Of a stretch of DNA of 64,000 nt, positions 27,535 to 35,527 are shown piece after piece. The position numbers were made by a program, and so were the translations under genes. Position 1 is the first letter of the stretch. Every line of letters begins with the position of its first letter. The stretch lies in NCBI GenBank assembly GCA_015061285.1, contig SUWW01000001.1, positions 248,001-312,000 of the forward strand, written 5' to 3'. The notes below the pieces were generated by a model that was not told the DNA's origin, did no database searches, and saw only the letters and a list, made by a program, of their open reading frames with translations. This DNA comes from Bacteroidales bacterium. GTDB taxonomy: Bacteria; Bacteroidota; Bacteroidia; Bacteroidales; Marinilabiliaceae.

Positions 27535-27573
27535 TTTTACACAGAGCGCTCAGAGAATATGGAGAACACAGAG

Positions 27574-27605
27574 AATACTCAATTGGCAATTGCCAATTGA
27601 GTATT
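27574..27605. terminator. Perfect 32-bp palindrome between convergent genes
   Basis: AATACTCAATTGGCAA is followed directly by its reverse complement, giving 16-bp arms and no spacer. It lies between the CE15-like gene (plus) and the Mrr-like gene (minus) and probably terminates both; the plus side continues into a T-rich stretch (TTATTTTTCTT). Confidence 0.6.
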
Positions 27606-27635
27606 GAATATTTACTACTTATTTTTCTTAACGTA

Positions 27636-28550
27636 CTAATCTTCATTGAAGAAGTCAGTATCAATCTTTTTGATTTCGTATGATTGTTTTAGACTTACTC
27701 CGATATTGTTCTCTATCATAAGTTTAGTTAGCATATCGCCATCAATCAATACTATTTTTACACCAGATGATTTTGTACTTGTTTCAATTGCGCCAGATGA
27801 AAATGTAGCAGTTGTAATAAAAACACCTTTCGAAGCTCCTTGCTCAGTAAGTGCACCAATAAATTTCTGAATGTCTGGCTTTTGAACAGAACCAGTCGTG
27901 TAACGTTTTGCTTGAATATAGATATTGTCAAGTCCGAGTTTATCTTCTTTTATTATGCCGTCAATACCTCCATCATGCGAAATTTGAGTTACAACGCCTG
28001 CATTGTCAAGACTACCACCATAGCCCATTGAAACGAGTAGATTAACCACTAGTTGCTCAAAAAATTTCGGTGATTGATTTTTTACATGGTCGAGTAATTC
28101 ACTTGCAAGAGATGAGTTAATCTCAGCGAAAGCTTCATTCATTATTTCTGAAGGAGTCTTTGTTTGTTGACTTATTACAATATCTTCTTGTCCACTTTTT
28201 TCTTTCGTCCCGTTTGCAAAGGCAGCAAATGAGGGATATTGTTCACTAAGAAACTTTGGCGAGATTTCTGTTATTCCTGTTTCCAATAACTTCAAACCAT
28301 CTTCGGTTATCATACTGACACCACGCTTAGGTCGTTGCAATAGACCTGCTTTCCCTAAATAAGTGGTCGCCCATTGTGTTCTATTGTGTAGCTTAGTTTC
28401 TATGCCACTAGATACTTTTTCTTCAATATCTGTATCAGACAGAGAGAAAAATTGCACCATATCTTCCATAAGATTTTTCAAAGAGTGTTCTTTGTTATCT
28501 TTTAGAATATTAAGCACAGGAAATAAGAATTTATCAAATGTTGGTACCAT
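27636..28550 (-). CDS. mrr: Mrr-family type IV restriction endonuclease
   Basis: Mrr proteins cut DNA carrying foreign methylation. This 304-residue protein has an N-terminal winged-helix Mrr_N-type domain (FDKFLFPVLNILKDNKEHSL; WATTYLGKAGLLQRPKRGV) and a C-terminal PD-(D/E)XK-type Mrr catalytic domain (about 165-280). The catalytic domain has FFEQLVVNLLVSMGYGG, the catalytic Asp in SHDGGIDGIIKED, and the QAK motif in IYIQAKRYTTG. FVTT-type strand GVFITTATFSSGA follows. All key residues appear present. It is a single gene, opposite in direction to the CAZyme genes and with higher AT content, which suggests acquisition. An exact -7 box lies upstream. Confidence 0.9.
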   Translation of the reverse strand: MVPTFDKFLFPVLNILKDNKEHSLKNLMEDMVQFFSLSDTDIEEKVSSGIETKLHNRTQWATTYLGKAGLLQRPKRGVSMITEDGLKLLETGITEISPKFLSEQYPSFAAFANGTKEKSGQEDIVISQQTKTPSEIMNEAFAEINSSLASELLDHVKNQSPKFFEQLVVNLLVSMGYGGSLDNAGVVTQISHDGGIDGIIKEDKLGLDNIYIQAKRYTTGSVQKPDIQKFIGALTEQGASKGVFITTATFSSGAIETSTKSSGVKIVLIDGDMLTKLMIENNIGVSLKQSYEIKKIDTDFFNED

Positions 28551-28570
28551 AATTCATTCTTTGAACTCAA

Positions 28571-28578
28571 CAAAGTTA
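28571..28578 (-). promoter_or_regulatory. Putative -7 box TAACTTTG of the Mrr-like gene
   Basis: The minus strand reads TAACTTTG, an exact TAnnTTTG match, giving a leader of about 15 bases before the ATG at 28550. No -33 element at proper spacing is evident. Confidence 0.5.
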
Positions 28579-28723
28579 TACATCAACCATATGAATAAGT
28601 CGTGTGTTATATATCTCACCCTGCTAAGTTTTTGTTTGTAACGAATGCTAAATTACTAAAAATACCATCTACAAGGCATTTATTCTCCATTCAAATTCAT
28701 CAGCCCCGCTGCACCCACCTTCG

Positions 28724-28806
28724 TGTTACAAATCGCAAAGAATATGTTACGGCGTGTTCTTTTTACCGATACTATGTGTAACATCAATCGACACGCCAAG
28801 CGATAT
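28724..28806 (+). promoter_or_regulatory. TGTTACA/TGTAACA sites and inverted repeats upstream of an alpha/beta hydrolase
   Basis: TGTTACA at 28724-28730, ATGTTAC at 28744-28750 and TGTAACA at 28777-28783 lie here. ATGTTAC and GTAACAT form a spaced inverted repeat, and GGCGTGT/ACACGCC (about 28751 and 28791) form another. The remainder of the 28551-28888 gap holds the Mrr promoter and nothing else recognised. Confidence 0.4.
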
Positions 28807-28888
28807 TTATATATATATTTACAGAAAAATCTTATCATCAAACGGAAATATTTTCTAAACAGCAAAAAAAAGAATTAATCTTTTATCT

Positions 28889-29779
28889 ATGAAACAGTTT
28901 CTCTTATCGGTAGCGGCTTTGTGCATTGCATTGTCCACCGAAGCTCAGATTAAACAACGCATTGTCGAAGATGGTGGCACTGGTCCGTACAAAGCCATAA
29001 TGACCGAAGTGGAAGGCTTCGAGGCTCATACCATCTTTGCTCCTCAAAATCTCGAACCGTTCAACGCTCAAAATCCGCTGCCAGTGCTCGTGTGGGGCAA
29101 TGGCGCTTGCAACAATTCGCCATTCGAGCATATCAAATTCCTCAGCGAGATAGCTTCGCACGGATACCTCGTGGTAGCTACGGGCTACATACCTATGACC
29201 GATGAGTGGTACCAAGGCCCGATGTCGACCACCGAGCAGCAGATTCAGTCTATCGATTGGGTGATGGCACAAAATGCAGACCCTAAAAGTCCTTACTATC
29301 AGAAGATTGACACGAAGCACATCTGTCTTTCGGGCATGTCGTGCGGTGGTTTGCAGACACTCCACAACTGTGCCGATAGCCGCGTCAGTGCGCTGATGAT
29401 ATGTAACAGTGGTCTCTTCAACGACCAAAATGCAGCGAGTGCTGTGCCTAATATGCCTATGCCGCGCAAAACGAAACTTGCCGACATACATACTCCTGTT
29501 ATTTACATCTTGGGCGGCAAGCCCGACATCGCCTACGAGAACGGCATGGACGATTTTCATCGCATAGCTCATGTGCCTGCCATAGCCATCAACTTGCCTG
29601 TGGGCCATGGTGGTACGTACGCTCAACCTCATGGCGGCGAGTTTGCTGTGGCTGCATTGGCTTGGCTCGATTGGCAACTCAAAGGTAGCAATGAGGCTTC
29701 GCAGATGTTTCTCGGCGCTCAACCTAAGCTCTTACAACGCGAGGGCTGGACAATTGAGAAAAATGACAAGGTAGAATAA
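28889..29779 (+). CDS. Secreted alpha/beta hydrolase (putative polysaccharide esterase)
   Basis: This 296-residue protein has a signal peptide (MKQFLLSVAALCIALSTEAQ) and an alpha/beta-hydrolase fold of the chlorophyllase/cutinase-like group. It shows PVLVWGNGACNNSPFEH (oxyanion region), the nucleophile CLSGMSCGGLQTL (Ser about 151), a later Asp region ILGGKPDIAYENG and a probable catalytic His in PVGHGGTYAQPHGG. The substrate is not evident. Its place among xylan-side-chain enzymes suggests an acetyl or feruloyl esterase. It is separated by 130 bases of repeat-like AT-rich sequence from the next hydrolase, with which it may be co-transcribed. Confidence 0.75.
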   Translation: MKQFLLSVAALCIALSTEAQIKQRIVEDGGTGPYKAIMTEVEGFEAHTIFAPQNLEPFNAQNPLPVLVWGNGACNNSPFEHIKFLSEIASHGYLVVATGYIPMTDEWYQGPMSTTEQQIQSIDWVMAQNADPKSPYYQKIDTKHICLSGMSCGGLQTLHNCADSRVSALMICNSGLFNDQNAASAVPNMPMPRKTKLADIHTPVIYILGGKPDIAYENGMDDFHRIAHVPAIAINLPVGHGGTYAQPHGGEFAVAALAWLDWQLKGSNEASQMFLGAQPKLLQREGWTIEKNDKVE

Positions 29780-29909
29780 ATTGAAAATTGAAAATTGAAA
29801 ATTCCTTATGTCATCATGAGCGTAGCGAATGATCTCTCGTAATTCGTAATTCACAATTCGTAACTTTATAAATAAATCGTACATCGTAAATATTTCAATA
29901 GTAAATAAA
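29780..29909. repeat. REP-like element with GTCATCATGAGCGTAGCGAATGATC
   Basis: Three ATTGAAA-type repeats are followed by the TGAGCGTAGCGAA core at 29817-29829 (element about 29810-29839), related to those at 23097 and 30887. TAATTCGTAATTCACAATTCG submotifs as in the 59-bp array come after it. Confidence 0.65.
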
Positions 29910-30845
29910 ATGATGAAGCAAATAGTATTATCAATAGCATCGATGCTTGTAGCAACATTAGCTATGGCACAACCCGATTTTCATGCCGGACAAGCACAGA
30001 TGCCTCCGCACGTGGAACCCGATTTCAAAGACATAAACTACGCTGGCGACGACCTCGAAGCACATCGCCTCGATATTTATCTGCCTAAAGATGGCGCGGC
30101 TAAACATAAGGTCGTTATAGCTATTTATGGCTCGGCTTGGTTCTCTAACAACATGAAGGGCATAACCTATTTCTCGTATGGCAAACCGCTCACCGAGGCT
30201 GGTTTTGCTGTGGTATGTATCAACCACCGTTCGAGTGGCGACGCTAAGTTCCCTGCGCAAATCAACGATGTGAAGAGCGCTATTCGTTTCATTCGTGCCA
30301 ATGCCGACAAGTATGGCATCGATGCATCGTTTATTGGCATCACTGGTTTCTCGTCAGGCGGACACTTGTCGGCTTTGGCTGGCGTGACAAACGGAATGAA
30401 GACGCGCACCGTAGGCAACACCACCGTAGATATTGAAGGCTCGGTAGGTGGCAACTTAGACCAAAGTAGTTCGGTTGACGCTGTGGTAGATTGGTTCGGA
30501 CCAGTAGATATGGCACGCATGGAGAACTGCGAGACGGTGAAAGATGCACAGTCGCCAGAAGCTGCACTTATGGGTTGTGCTCCAGCCGAAAACCCTGATC
30601 TTGTGGCTCTTATCAGTCCTATTACATACGTAAACGTGAAATGCCCTAAATTCATCGTCATACATGGCGATGCCGACAATGTGGTACCATATTGCCAAGG
30701 CTCATATTTTGCCGAAGTGCTCGAAAAAGCAGGTCGCCTCGAGAAGTTCATCACCGTGCCTAACGGTCAGCATGGTCCGATCACCTTCAACGACGACACA
30801 TTCAAGCAGATGTGTGAGTTCTTTGTAAAGGAAGCAGGGAAGTAA
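29910..30845 (+). CDS. BD-FAE-like acetylxylan/feruloyl esterase
   Basis: This 311-residue secreted protein (signal peptide MMKQIVLSIASMLVATLAMAQ; start could also be the second Met) is an alpha/beta hydrolase of the carboxylesterase/BD-FAE type. It has LDIYLPKDG, the HGG-equivalent VIAIYGSAW (Gly/Ser replacing the usual HGG), FAVVCINHRSSGDAKFPAQ, nucleophile GITGFSSGGHLSAL (Ser about 148), acid in FIVIHGDADNVVPY and His in VPNGQHGPIT. Related enzymes remove acetyl and feruloyl groups from xylan. The neighbouring GH95, GH43 and CE15-like genes support this role, but substrate is inferred. Confidence 0.8.
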   Translation: MMKQIVLSIASMLVATLAMAQPDFHAGQAQMPPHVEPDFKDINYAGDDLEAHRLDIYLPKDGAAKHKVVIAIYGSAWFSNNMKGITYFSYGKPLTEAGFAVVCINHRSSGDAKFPAQINDVKSAIRFIRANADKYGIDASFIGITGFSSGGHLSALAGVTNGMKTRTVGNTTVDIEGSVGGNLDQSSSVDAVVDWFGPVDMARMENCETVKDAQSPEAALMGCAPAENPDLVALISPITYVNVKCPKFIVIHGDADNVVPYCQGSYFAEVLEKAGRLEKFITVPNGQHGPITFNDDTFKQMCEFFVKEAGK

Positions 30846-30886
30846 ATTGGAAATTGAAAATTCATAATTGAGAATTCATAATTATT

Positions 30887-30956
30887 GTTGTCATCCTGAG
30901 CGTAGCGAAGAATCCCGTCAACTCGGAGTTTTTTCGCTACGCTCAAAATGGCAACC
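30887..30956. repeat. REP-like palindrome (CATCCTGAGCGTAGCGAAG family)
   Basis: TGAGCGTAGCGAA (30897-30909) pairs perfectly with TTCGCTACGCTCA (30933-30945), with further pairing outside (GTTGTCAT with ATGGCAAC). Translated, one strand reads [11 protein letters not shown], a familiar artefact of this repeat. It creates a false N-terminal extension of the GH95 frame that starts at 30868. Confidence 0.85.
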
Positions 30957-30972
30957 ACTCGTAATTATAAAT

Positions 30973-33411
30973 ATGACAAAACAGTTTCTACTATCGGCAG
31001 CGCTGCTCGTATGTAGCTATGCTGTGGCACAGGAGGAGAATACTTTGTGGTACGACCAAGCCGCACAAGAGTGGACCGACGCGCTACCCATTGGCAATAG
31101 TCGTCTGGGTGCTATGATTTACGGTCGCACGGGCTGCGAAGAGATTCAACTCAACGAAGAGACCTATTGGTCGGGCAGTCCGCATAACAATATCAAACCC
31201 GTTGCCGACGATGTGCTGTCTCATGTGCGCAAACTGATTGCCGATGGTCACAACCTCGAGGCTCATAAAATCATCGACGAGAAGTTTTTCACCGGCGTGC
31301 ATGGCATGAAATACCTCACTCTCGGCTCGCTCTTCATCGACTTCGACAAGCAAGAGAATGCGACCAACTACCGCCGCGACCTCAACATCGCCGATGCGGT
31401 GTCGACAACCACCTACACCGTCGATGGCGTCACTTACACTCGCACGGCTTTTGCCTCGCTTGTAGATAATGTTATTGTCGTTCGCCTGACAGCCGACAAG
31501 AACGGTGCGCTCAACTTCACGTTGTCGCATCAGAGTCCGCTGCCAACTACCGTAAAGGCTTCGGGCTCGTCGCTATCGTGGACTTGCGCGCCTGTCGACC
31601 ACGAGGGCATAAAGGGCGTTATTGAGGCCAAAAGCACAGTTGAAGTACGTACAAATGGCAAGACGAAAGCCCTTACAGACAAACTCACCATTAGCAACGC
31701 CACCGAGGCAACGCTCATAATTAGCGCAGCCACCAATTTCGTGAACTTCCACGATGTATCGGGCAATGCTGACAAGAAAATATCTGCAGCGCTCAAGAGC
31801 GTCAAAGGTAAGTCGTTCGAGACTATGCTTACGGCTCACAAGGCAGCTTTCCATGCGCAATACGACCGCGTGAAGTTCACATTGCCTGCTACCGACCAAG
31901 CTAAACTACCCACCAACGAGCGCATACGCCTATTTGGCGAAGGTGGCGACCCATCGCTTGCAGCGTTGCTGTTCAACTATGGTCGTTATCTGCTCATATC
32001 ATCATCACAAAAAGGCACTCAACCCGCCAATTTGCAAGGCATTTGGAACAACCTTGCCGATGCTCCGTGGGATAGTAAGTACACTATAAATATCAATGCC
32101 GAGATGAACTATTGGCCAGCCGAAGTGACCAACCTTAGCGAACTTCAAGAGCCGTTCTATGGCATGGTGGCCGACATGGCTCAGACAGGCAAAGAGACTG
32201 CCAAGATGCTCTATGGTGCCGATGGTTGGGTGGCGCATCACAACACCGACATTTGGCGCGTGACGGGTCCTATCGACGGTGCAGAATGGGGCATGTTTCC
32301 CAACGGCGGCGCATGGTCGGCACAACATATCTGGCAGCATTACCTATTCACTGGCGACCTCGATTTTTTACGTAAGTATTACGATGTGCTTCGCGGTACT
32401 GCCGACTTCTATCTATCTGTTCTTCAGCGCGATGAGAAACGTGGCTACCTTGTACTCAATCCATCTGTTTCGCCCGAACATGGACCTGCAGGCACTGGCA
32501 CTGCCATAACGCAAGGTTGCACAATGGACAACCAGATTATCTTCGACGCACTCACCTCGGTCATCGAAGCCACTAAGTTGCTCAACGGCGACAAGTCATA
32601 CATAGAACGCCTTCAAAACACATTGGCGCAGTTGCCGCCTATGCAAATTGGCCAGTACGGACAGCTGCAAGAGTGGCTCGACGACCTCGACGACCCTACC
32701 GACGACCATCGACACATCTCGCATCTCTATGGACTCTATCCGAGCAACCAGATTTCGCCATATAGCCACCCACTGCTCTTCAGCGCTGCTCGCACCACAC
32801 TCCTCCAGCGCGGCGACATGGCTACGGGTTGGAGCATTGGTTGGAAGATAAATATGTGGGCCCGCCTCCTCGACGGCAATCATGCATATAAGATTATCAG
32901 CAACTTCATATCGCTTTTGCCTTCTGACAAGGTGCGTCGCCAATTCCGCAGCGGTCGATGCTACCCTAACCTCTTCTGCGCCCATCCGCCTTTCCAGATA
33001 GATGGCAACTTCGGCTATACGGCTGGCGTGGCTGAGATGCTGCTTCAGAGTCACGATGGCGCGCTGCACTTACTGCCAGCTCTACCCGATGTGTGGAGCA
33101 AAGGCGAGGTAAGCGGACTGAAGGCACGCGGTGGCTACGAAGTGAGCATGCAGTGGGACAAAGGGCAGATACAGAAAGCCACCATCACCGCAAGTCGCAA
33201 AGGTAGGCTCCGTTTGCGTAGTTATGTACCTCTCCACGGCAACGGACTGCGCGAAGCTAAAGGCGCTTGCCCCAACGAGTTGATGAAGTCTGCCAACATA
33301 CGCGAACCACACCAAAGCGACAAAGGCAAAGCCGCATGGCCTCAACTAAAGCAAGTGTTTGAATATGATGTAGATATGAATGCTGGCGAATCTATTGAAG
33401 TGGAGTACTAA
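30973..33411 (+). CDS. Glycoside hydrolase family 95 (alpha-L-fucosidase or alpha-L-galactosidase)
   Basis: The start is set at 30973 ([20 protein letters not shown], a signal peptide), because an upstream start at 30868 reads through a repeat element. The 812-residue protein carries the full GH95 layout: N-terminal beta-domain ([20 protein letters not shown]), then the (alpha/alpha)6 barrel with [32 protein letters not shown] (Glu about 502), [16 protein letters not shown] and [16 protein letters not shown] (Asp about 677), and a C-terminal beta-domain. In the active-site segment KYTININ, Thr371 stands where I recall fucosidases having His; some xylan-acting GH95 alpha-L-galactosidases have Thr there. 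A role in removing L-galactose or L-fucose from glucuronoarabinoxylan is plausible. Confidence 0.9.
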   Translation: MTKQFLLSAALLVCSYAVAQEENTLWYDQAAQEWTDALPIGNSRLGAMIYGRTGCEEIQLNEETYWSGSPHNNIKPVADDVLSHVRKLIADGHNLEAHKIIDEKFFTGVHGMKYLTLGSLFIDFDKQENATNYRRDLNIADAVSTTTYTVDGVTYTRTAFASLVDNVIVVRLTADKNGALNFTLSHQSPLPTTVKASGSSLSWTCAPVDHEGIKGVIEAKSTVEVRTNGKTKALTDKLTISNATEATLIISAATNFVNFHDVSGNADKKISAALKSVKGKSFETMLTAHKAAFHAQYDRVKFTLPATDQAKLPTNERIRLFGEGGDPSLAALLFNYGRYLLISSSQKGTQPANLQGIWNNLADAPWDSKYTININAEMNYWPAEVTNLSELQEPFYGMVADMAQTGKETAKMLYGADGWVAHHNTDIWRVTGPIDGAEWGMFPNGGAWSAQHIWQHYLFTGDLDFLRKYYDVLRGTADFYLSVLQRDEKRGYLVLNPSVSPEHGPAGTGTAITQGCTMDNQIIFDALTSVIEATKLLNGDKSYIERLQNTLAQLPPMQIGQYGQLQEWLDDLDDPTDDHRHISHLYGLYPSNQISPYSHPLLFSAARTTLLQRGDMATGWSIGWKINMWARLLDGNHAYKIISNFISLLPSDKVRRQFRSGRCYPNLFCAHPPFQIDGNFGYTAGVAEMLLQSHDGALHLLPALPDVWSKGEVSGLKARGGYEVSMQWDKGQIQKATITASRKGRLRLRSYVPLHGNGLREAKGACPNELMKSANIREPHQSDKGKAAWPQLKQVFEYDVDMNAGESIEVEY

Positions 33412-33430
33412 TAAGAATTGATATTTAGAA

Positions 33431-33509
33431 ACACAGATTTCGCAGATATAAAGGATTATAACAGATAGATAAATCTGCGAAAATCCGTTCAATCTGTGGA
33501 ATCTGTGTG
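33431..33509. repeat. ACACAGATT/AATCTGTGT intergenic palindrome
   Basis: ACACAGATTTCGCAGAT (from 33431) pairs imperfectly with the AATCTGTGGAATCTGTGT end. It resembles 35197-35277 and parts of 8951-9040. It fills most of the gap between GH95 and GH43; TTTGTAAC at 33530-33537 follows, 12 bases before the next ATG. Confidence 0.55.
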
Positions 33510-33548
33510 CTAAAAAATGAAATACAACATTTGTAACTATAAGTAAGT

Positions 33549-35156
33549 ATGAAATCTTTATGTCTTGTAGCCGCGCTAATTATGGCTACACTCGTGGGTT
33601 GCAAGCAGACAGAAGCGCCGCAACTCACCTACCGCAACCCAATCATCAATGCCGATGTGCCCGACATGTCGGTGGTGCGTGTTGGCGATTACTACTACAT
33701 GGTATCTACCACTATGCACCTCATGCCTGGCGGACCTATAATGCGCTCGTCGGACATGATGCACTGGGAAACCATTAGCTACCTTTTCGACCGCATCGAC
33801 GATGGCGACCGCTACAACCTCATCGATGGTTCGGTCTATGGGCAAGGTCAGTGGGCTTCGTCTATTCGCTACCACAACAATCGCTTCTACGTATGGTTTA
33901 CAGCCAATGGCGCTCCGCATAAGGGTTTTATCTTCTCGGCCGAGAAAGCCGAAGGTCCGTGGAAAATAGTTGCGCGTCCGCCACATTTCCACGACGGTTC
34001 GCTCTTCTTCGACGACGATAATCGTGTATATATAGTATGCGATCAAGGTCATTTGGTTGAACTCCGTGCCGACCTTCAAGACAAGAAAGATGGCGGCGTA
34101 GATACCGTTCTCTTCCAGCGCGACGAAGAGGAGATTGGCGCACTACTCGAAGGCAGCCAGATGTTCAAGGTGAATGGTAAATACTACATACTTATGATTT
34201 CGATGAAGTGGGGCGTTCCTGGGCGCGTACGTCGCGAAGTTTGCTACCGTGCCGACAATATCACTGGTCCGTACGAGAAGAAGGTCATTCTCGAGACACC
34301 ATTCGAGGAGTATGGCGGCGTTGGTCAGGGCTGCATCGTAGATGGTAAGAATGGCGAGTGGTACGGCCTTATCTTCCAAGATCGTGGCGGCGTTGGTCGT
34401 GTGCCTTGCCTCATGCCTTGCCGTTGGATTGACGGTTGGCCTATCCTTGGCGACGAGAATGGCAAGGTGCCTTCCGATTTATCGCAACCTCACATCAACC
34501 AAACGGGTGTTTACGGACCCGACGATTTTTCGGGCGAGAAACTTTCGCTCCTTTGGCAGTGGAATCATAATCCCGTGGATAGTGCTTGGAGTTTGAGCGA
34601 GCGTGCTGGCCATATACGTATGCATACGGCACGCGTTGTCGACAATATCTTCGTTGCCCCCAACACACTCACTCAGCGTATGCCCGGGCCTAAATGTTTT
34701 GGCACTATCAAGATCGACGTGACAGGCATGGCCGATGGCGATCGTTGCGGATTCTCGGCTTACAATGGCGACAGCGGCGTACTTAGCATCGAAGATGAAA
34801 ACGGACAAAAACGCTTGGTGCTCACCGAACAGAAGATGGTGCTTGCCACAACCGACCTCGCTGCCAGCCATCGCGCAATAGAGCGTGCCGACGTAGAAGA
34901 GATTGAATCCGTGCAGCTTAGCACCAACGAGCTATGGCTACGCATAAGTGGCGACTTCACCTACGGCAACGACTGGGCAACCTTTGCCTACAGCCTCGAC
35001 GGACAGGAGTGGCACAACATAGGTCGCCCAATAAAGATGACATTCGACTACCGCCGCATGTTCATGGGCTCTAAATTTGCCATATTCAACTACGCAACCA
35101 AAGCTTTGGGCGGATATGTAGATGTAGATGACTTTGAGTTGGAAGTCGGGGAATAG
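33549..35156 (+). CDS. Glycoside hydrolase family 43 lipoprotein (beta-xylosidase/arabinofuranosidase type)
   Basis: This 535-residue lipoprotein (MKSLCLVAALIMATLVGC) has a GH43 propeller close to the beta-xylosidase/arabinofuranosidase branch (subfamily 12-like). It has NADVPDMSVVRVGDYYYMVS (general base Asp about 39), HFHDGSLFFDDD (Asp about 149) and GALLEGSQMFKVNGKYYIL (general acid Glu about 201). The C-terminal third (about 325-535) is a concanavalin-like beta-sandwich as in GH43 xylosidases, seen in LSLLWQWNHNP, PNTLTQRMPGP and FFMGSKFAIFNYATKA-like strands. It probably trims xylose or arabinose from oligosaccharides at the cell surface or in the periplasm. Confidence 0.88.
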   Translation: MKSLCLVAALIMATLVGCKQTEAPQLTYRNPIINADVPDMSVVRVGDYYYMVSTTMHLMPGGPIMRSSDMMHWETISYLFDRIDDGDRYNLIDGSVYGQGQWASSIRYHNNRFYVWFTANGAPHKGFIFSAEKAEGPWKIVARPPHFHDGSLFFDDDNRVYIVCDQGHLVELRADLQDKKDGGVDTVLFQRDEEEIGALLEGSQMFKVNGKYYILMISMKWGVPGRVRREVCYRADNITGPYEKKVILETPFEEYGGVGQGCIVDGKNGEWYGLIFQDRGGVGRVPCLMPCRWIDGWPILGDENGKVPSDLSQPHINQTGVYGPDDFSGEKLSLLWQWNHNPVDSAWSLSERAGHIRMHTARVVDNIFVAPNTLTQRMPGPKCFGTIKIDVTGMADGDRCGFSAYNGDSGVLSIEDENGQKRLVLTEQKMVLATTDLAASHRAIERADVEEIESVQLSTNELWLRISGDFTYGNDWATFAYSLDGQEWHNIGRPIKMTFDYRRMFMGSKFAIFNYATKALGGYVDVDDFELEVGE

Positions 35157-35196
35157 TTCCTAATTACGAGTTCCCAATTCCAAATTACGAGCATAA

Positions 35197-35277
35197 GCAC
35201 ACAGACGACACAGATTTATTGTATTTACACAGATTTCTTTATCCGTGAGAATCCGTTGAATCTGTGTAATCTATGTT
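35197..35277. repeat. ACACAGATT/AATCTGTGT intergenic element, second copy
   Basis: CACACAGACGACACAGATT at the left and GAATCCGTTGAATCTGTGTAATCTATGT at the right share the layout of 33431-33509. TAATTACGAG submotifs precede it at 35162-35190. With the operator-like sites and -7 box downstream these account for most of the 35157-35527 gap. Confidence 0.5.
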
Positions 35278-35307
35278 CTTATAATTCGTAGCTCGTAACT
35301 ACACAAA

Positions 35308-35356
35308 TGTTACATAAAAACATGCGTATGTTACATGCAAGATTGACGTAACGTCA
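35308..35356 (+). promoter_or_regulatory. TGTTACA sites and TTGACGTAACGTCAA palindrome upstream of GH5
   Basis: TGTTACA occurs at 35308-35314 and 35329-35335, about two helical turns apart. TTGACGTAACGTCAA at about 35343-35357 is a perfect palindrome around a central A and contains GTAAC. These lie 50-100 bases upstream of the -7 box at 35406. Confidence 0.45.
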
Positions 35357-35405
35357 ACTTATTATCTGTGTACTTTTTACGACATTCTGTTATGCAAACG
35401 ATTTA

Positions 35406-35413
35406 TACTTTTG
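35406..35413 (+). promoter_or_regulatory. Putative -7 box TACTTTTG of the GH5 gene
   Basis: TACTTTTG matches TAnnTTTG exactly, predicting a leader of about 105 bases before the ATG at 35528. TTTTTAC at about 35374 is the nearest weak -33 candidate, slightly far. Confidence 0.5.
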
Positions 35414-35527
35414 GAATCGTAAAGCATAAGTTTTTTACTATAAATAGAAGATTAGCGGCTTGCGCATTCAATAGGCTTTGCGTAAGTCGCTTTTTTACTG
35501 ATTATGTAATTAGCGAATCACAATTTT

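Noticed and set aside
28904..29722. Minus-strand ORF of 272 codons opposite the alpha/beta hydrolase
   Set aside because: The composition (Arg/His-rich) and lack of motifs mark it as a shadow of the real hydrolase gene.
30868..30972. Extended N-terminus of GH95
   Set aside because: It is translated from an intergenic palindromic repeat and would hide the signal peptide that starts at 30973.
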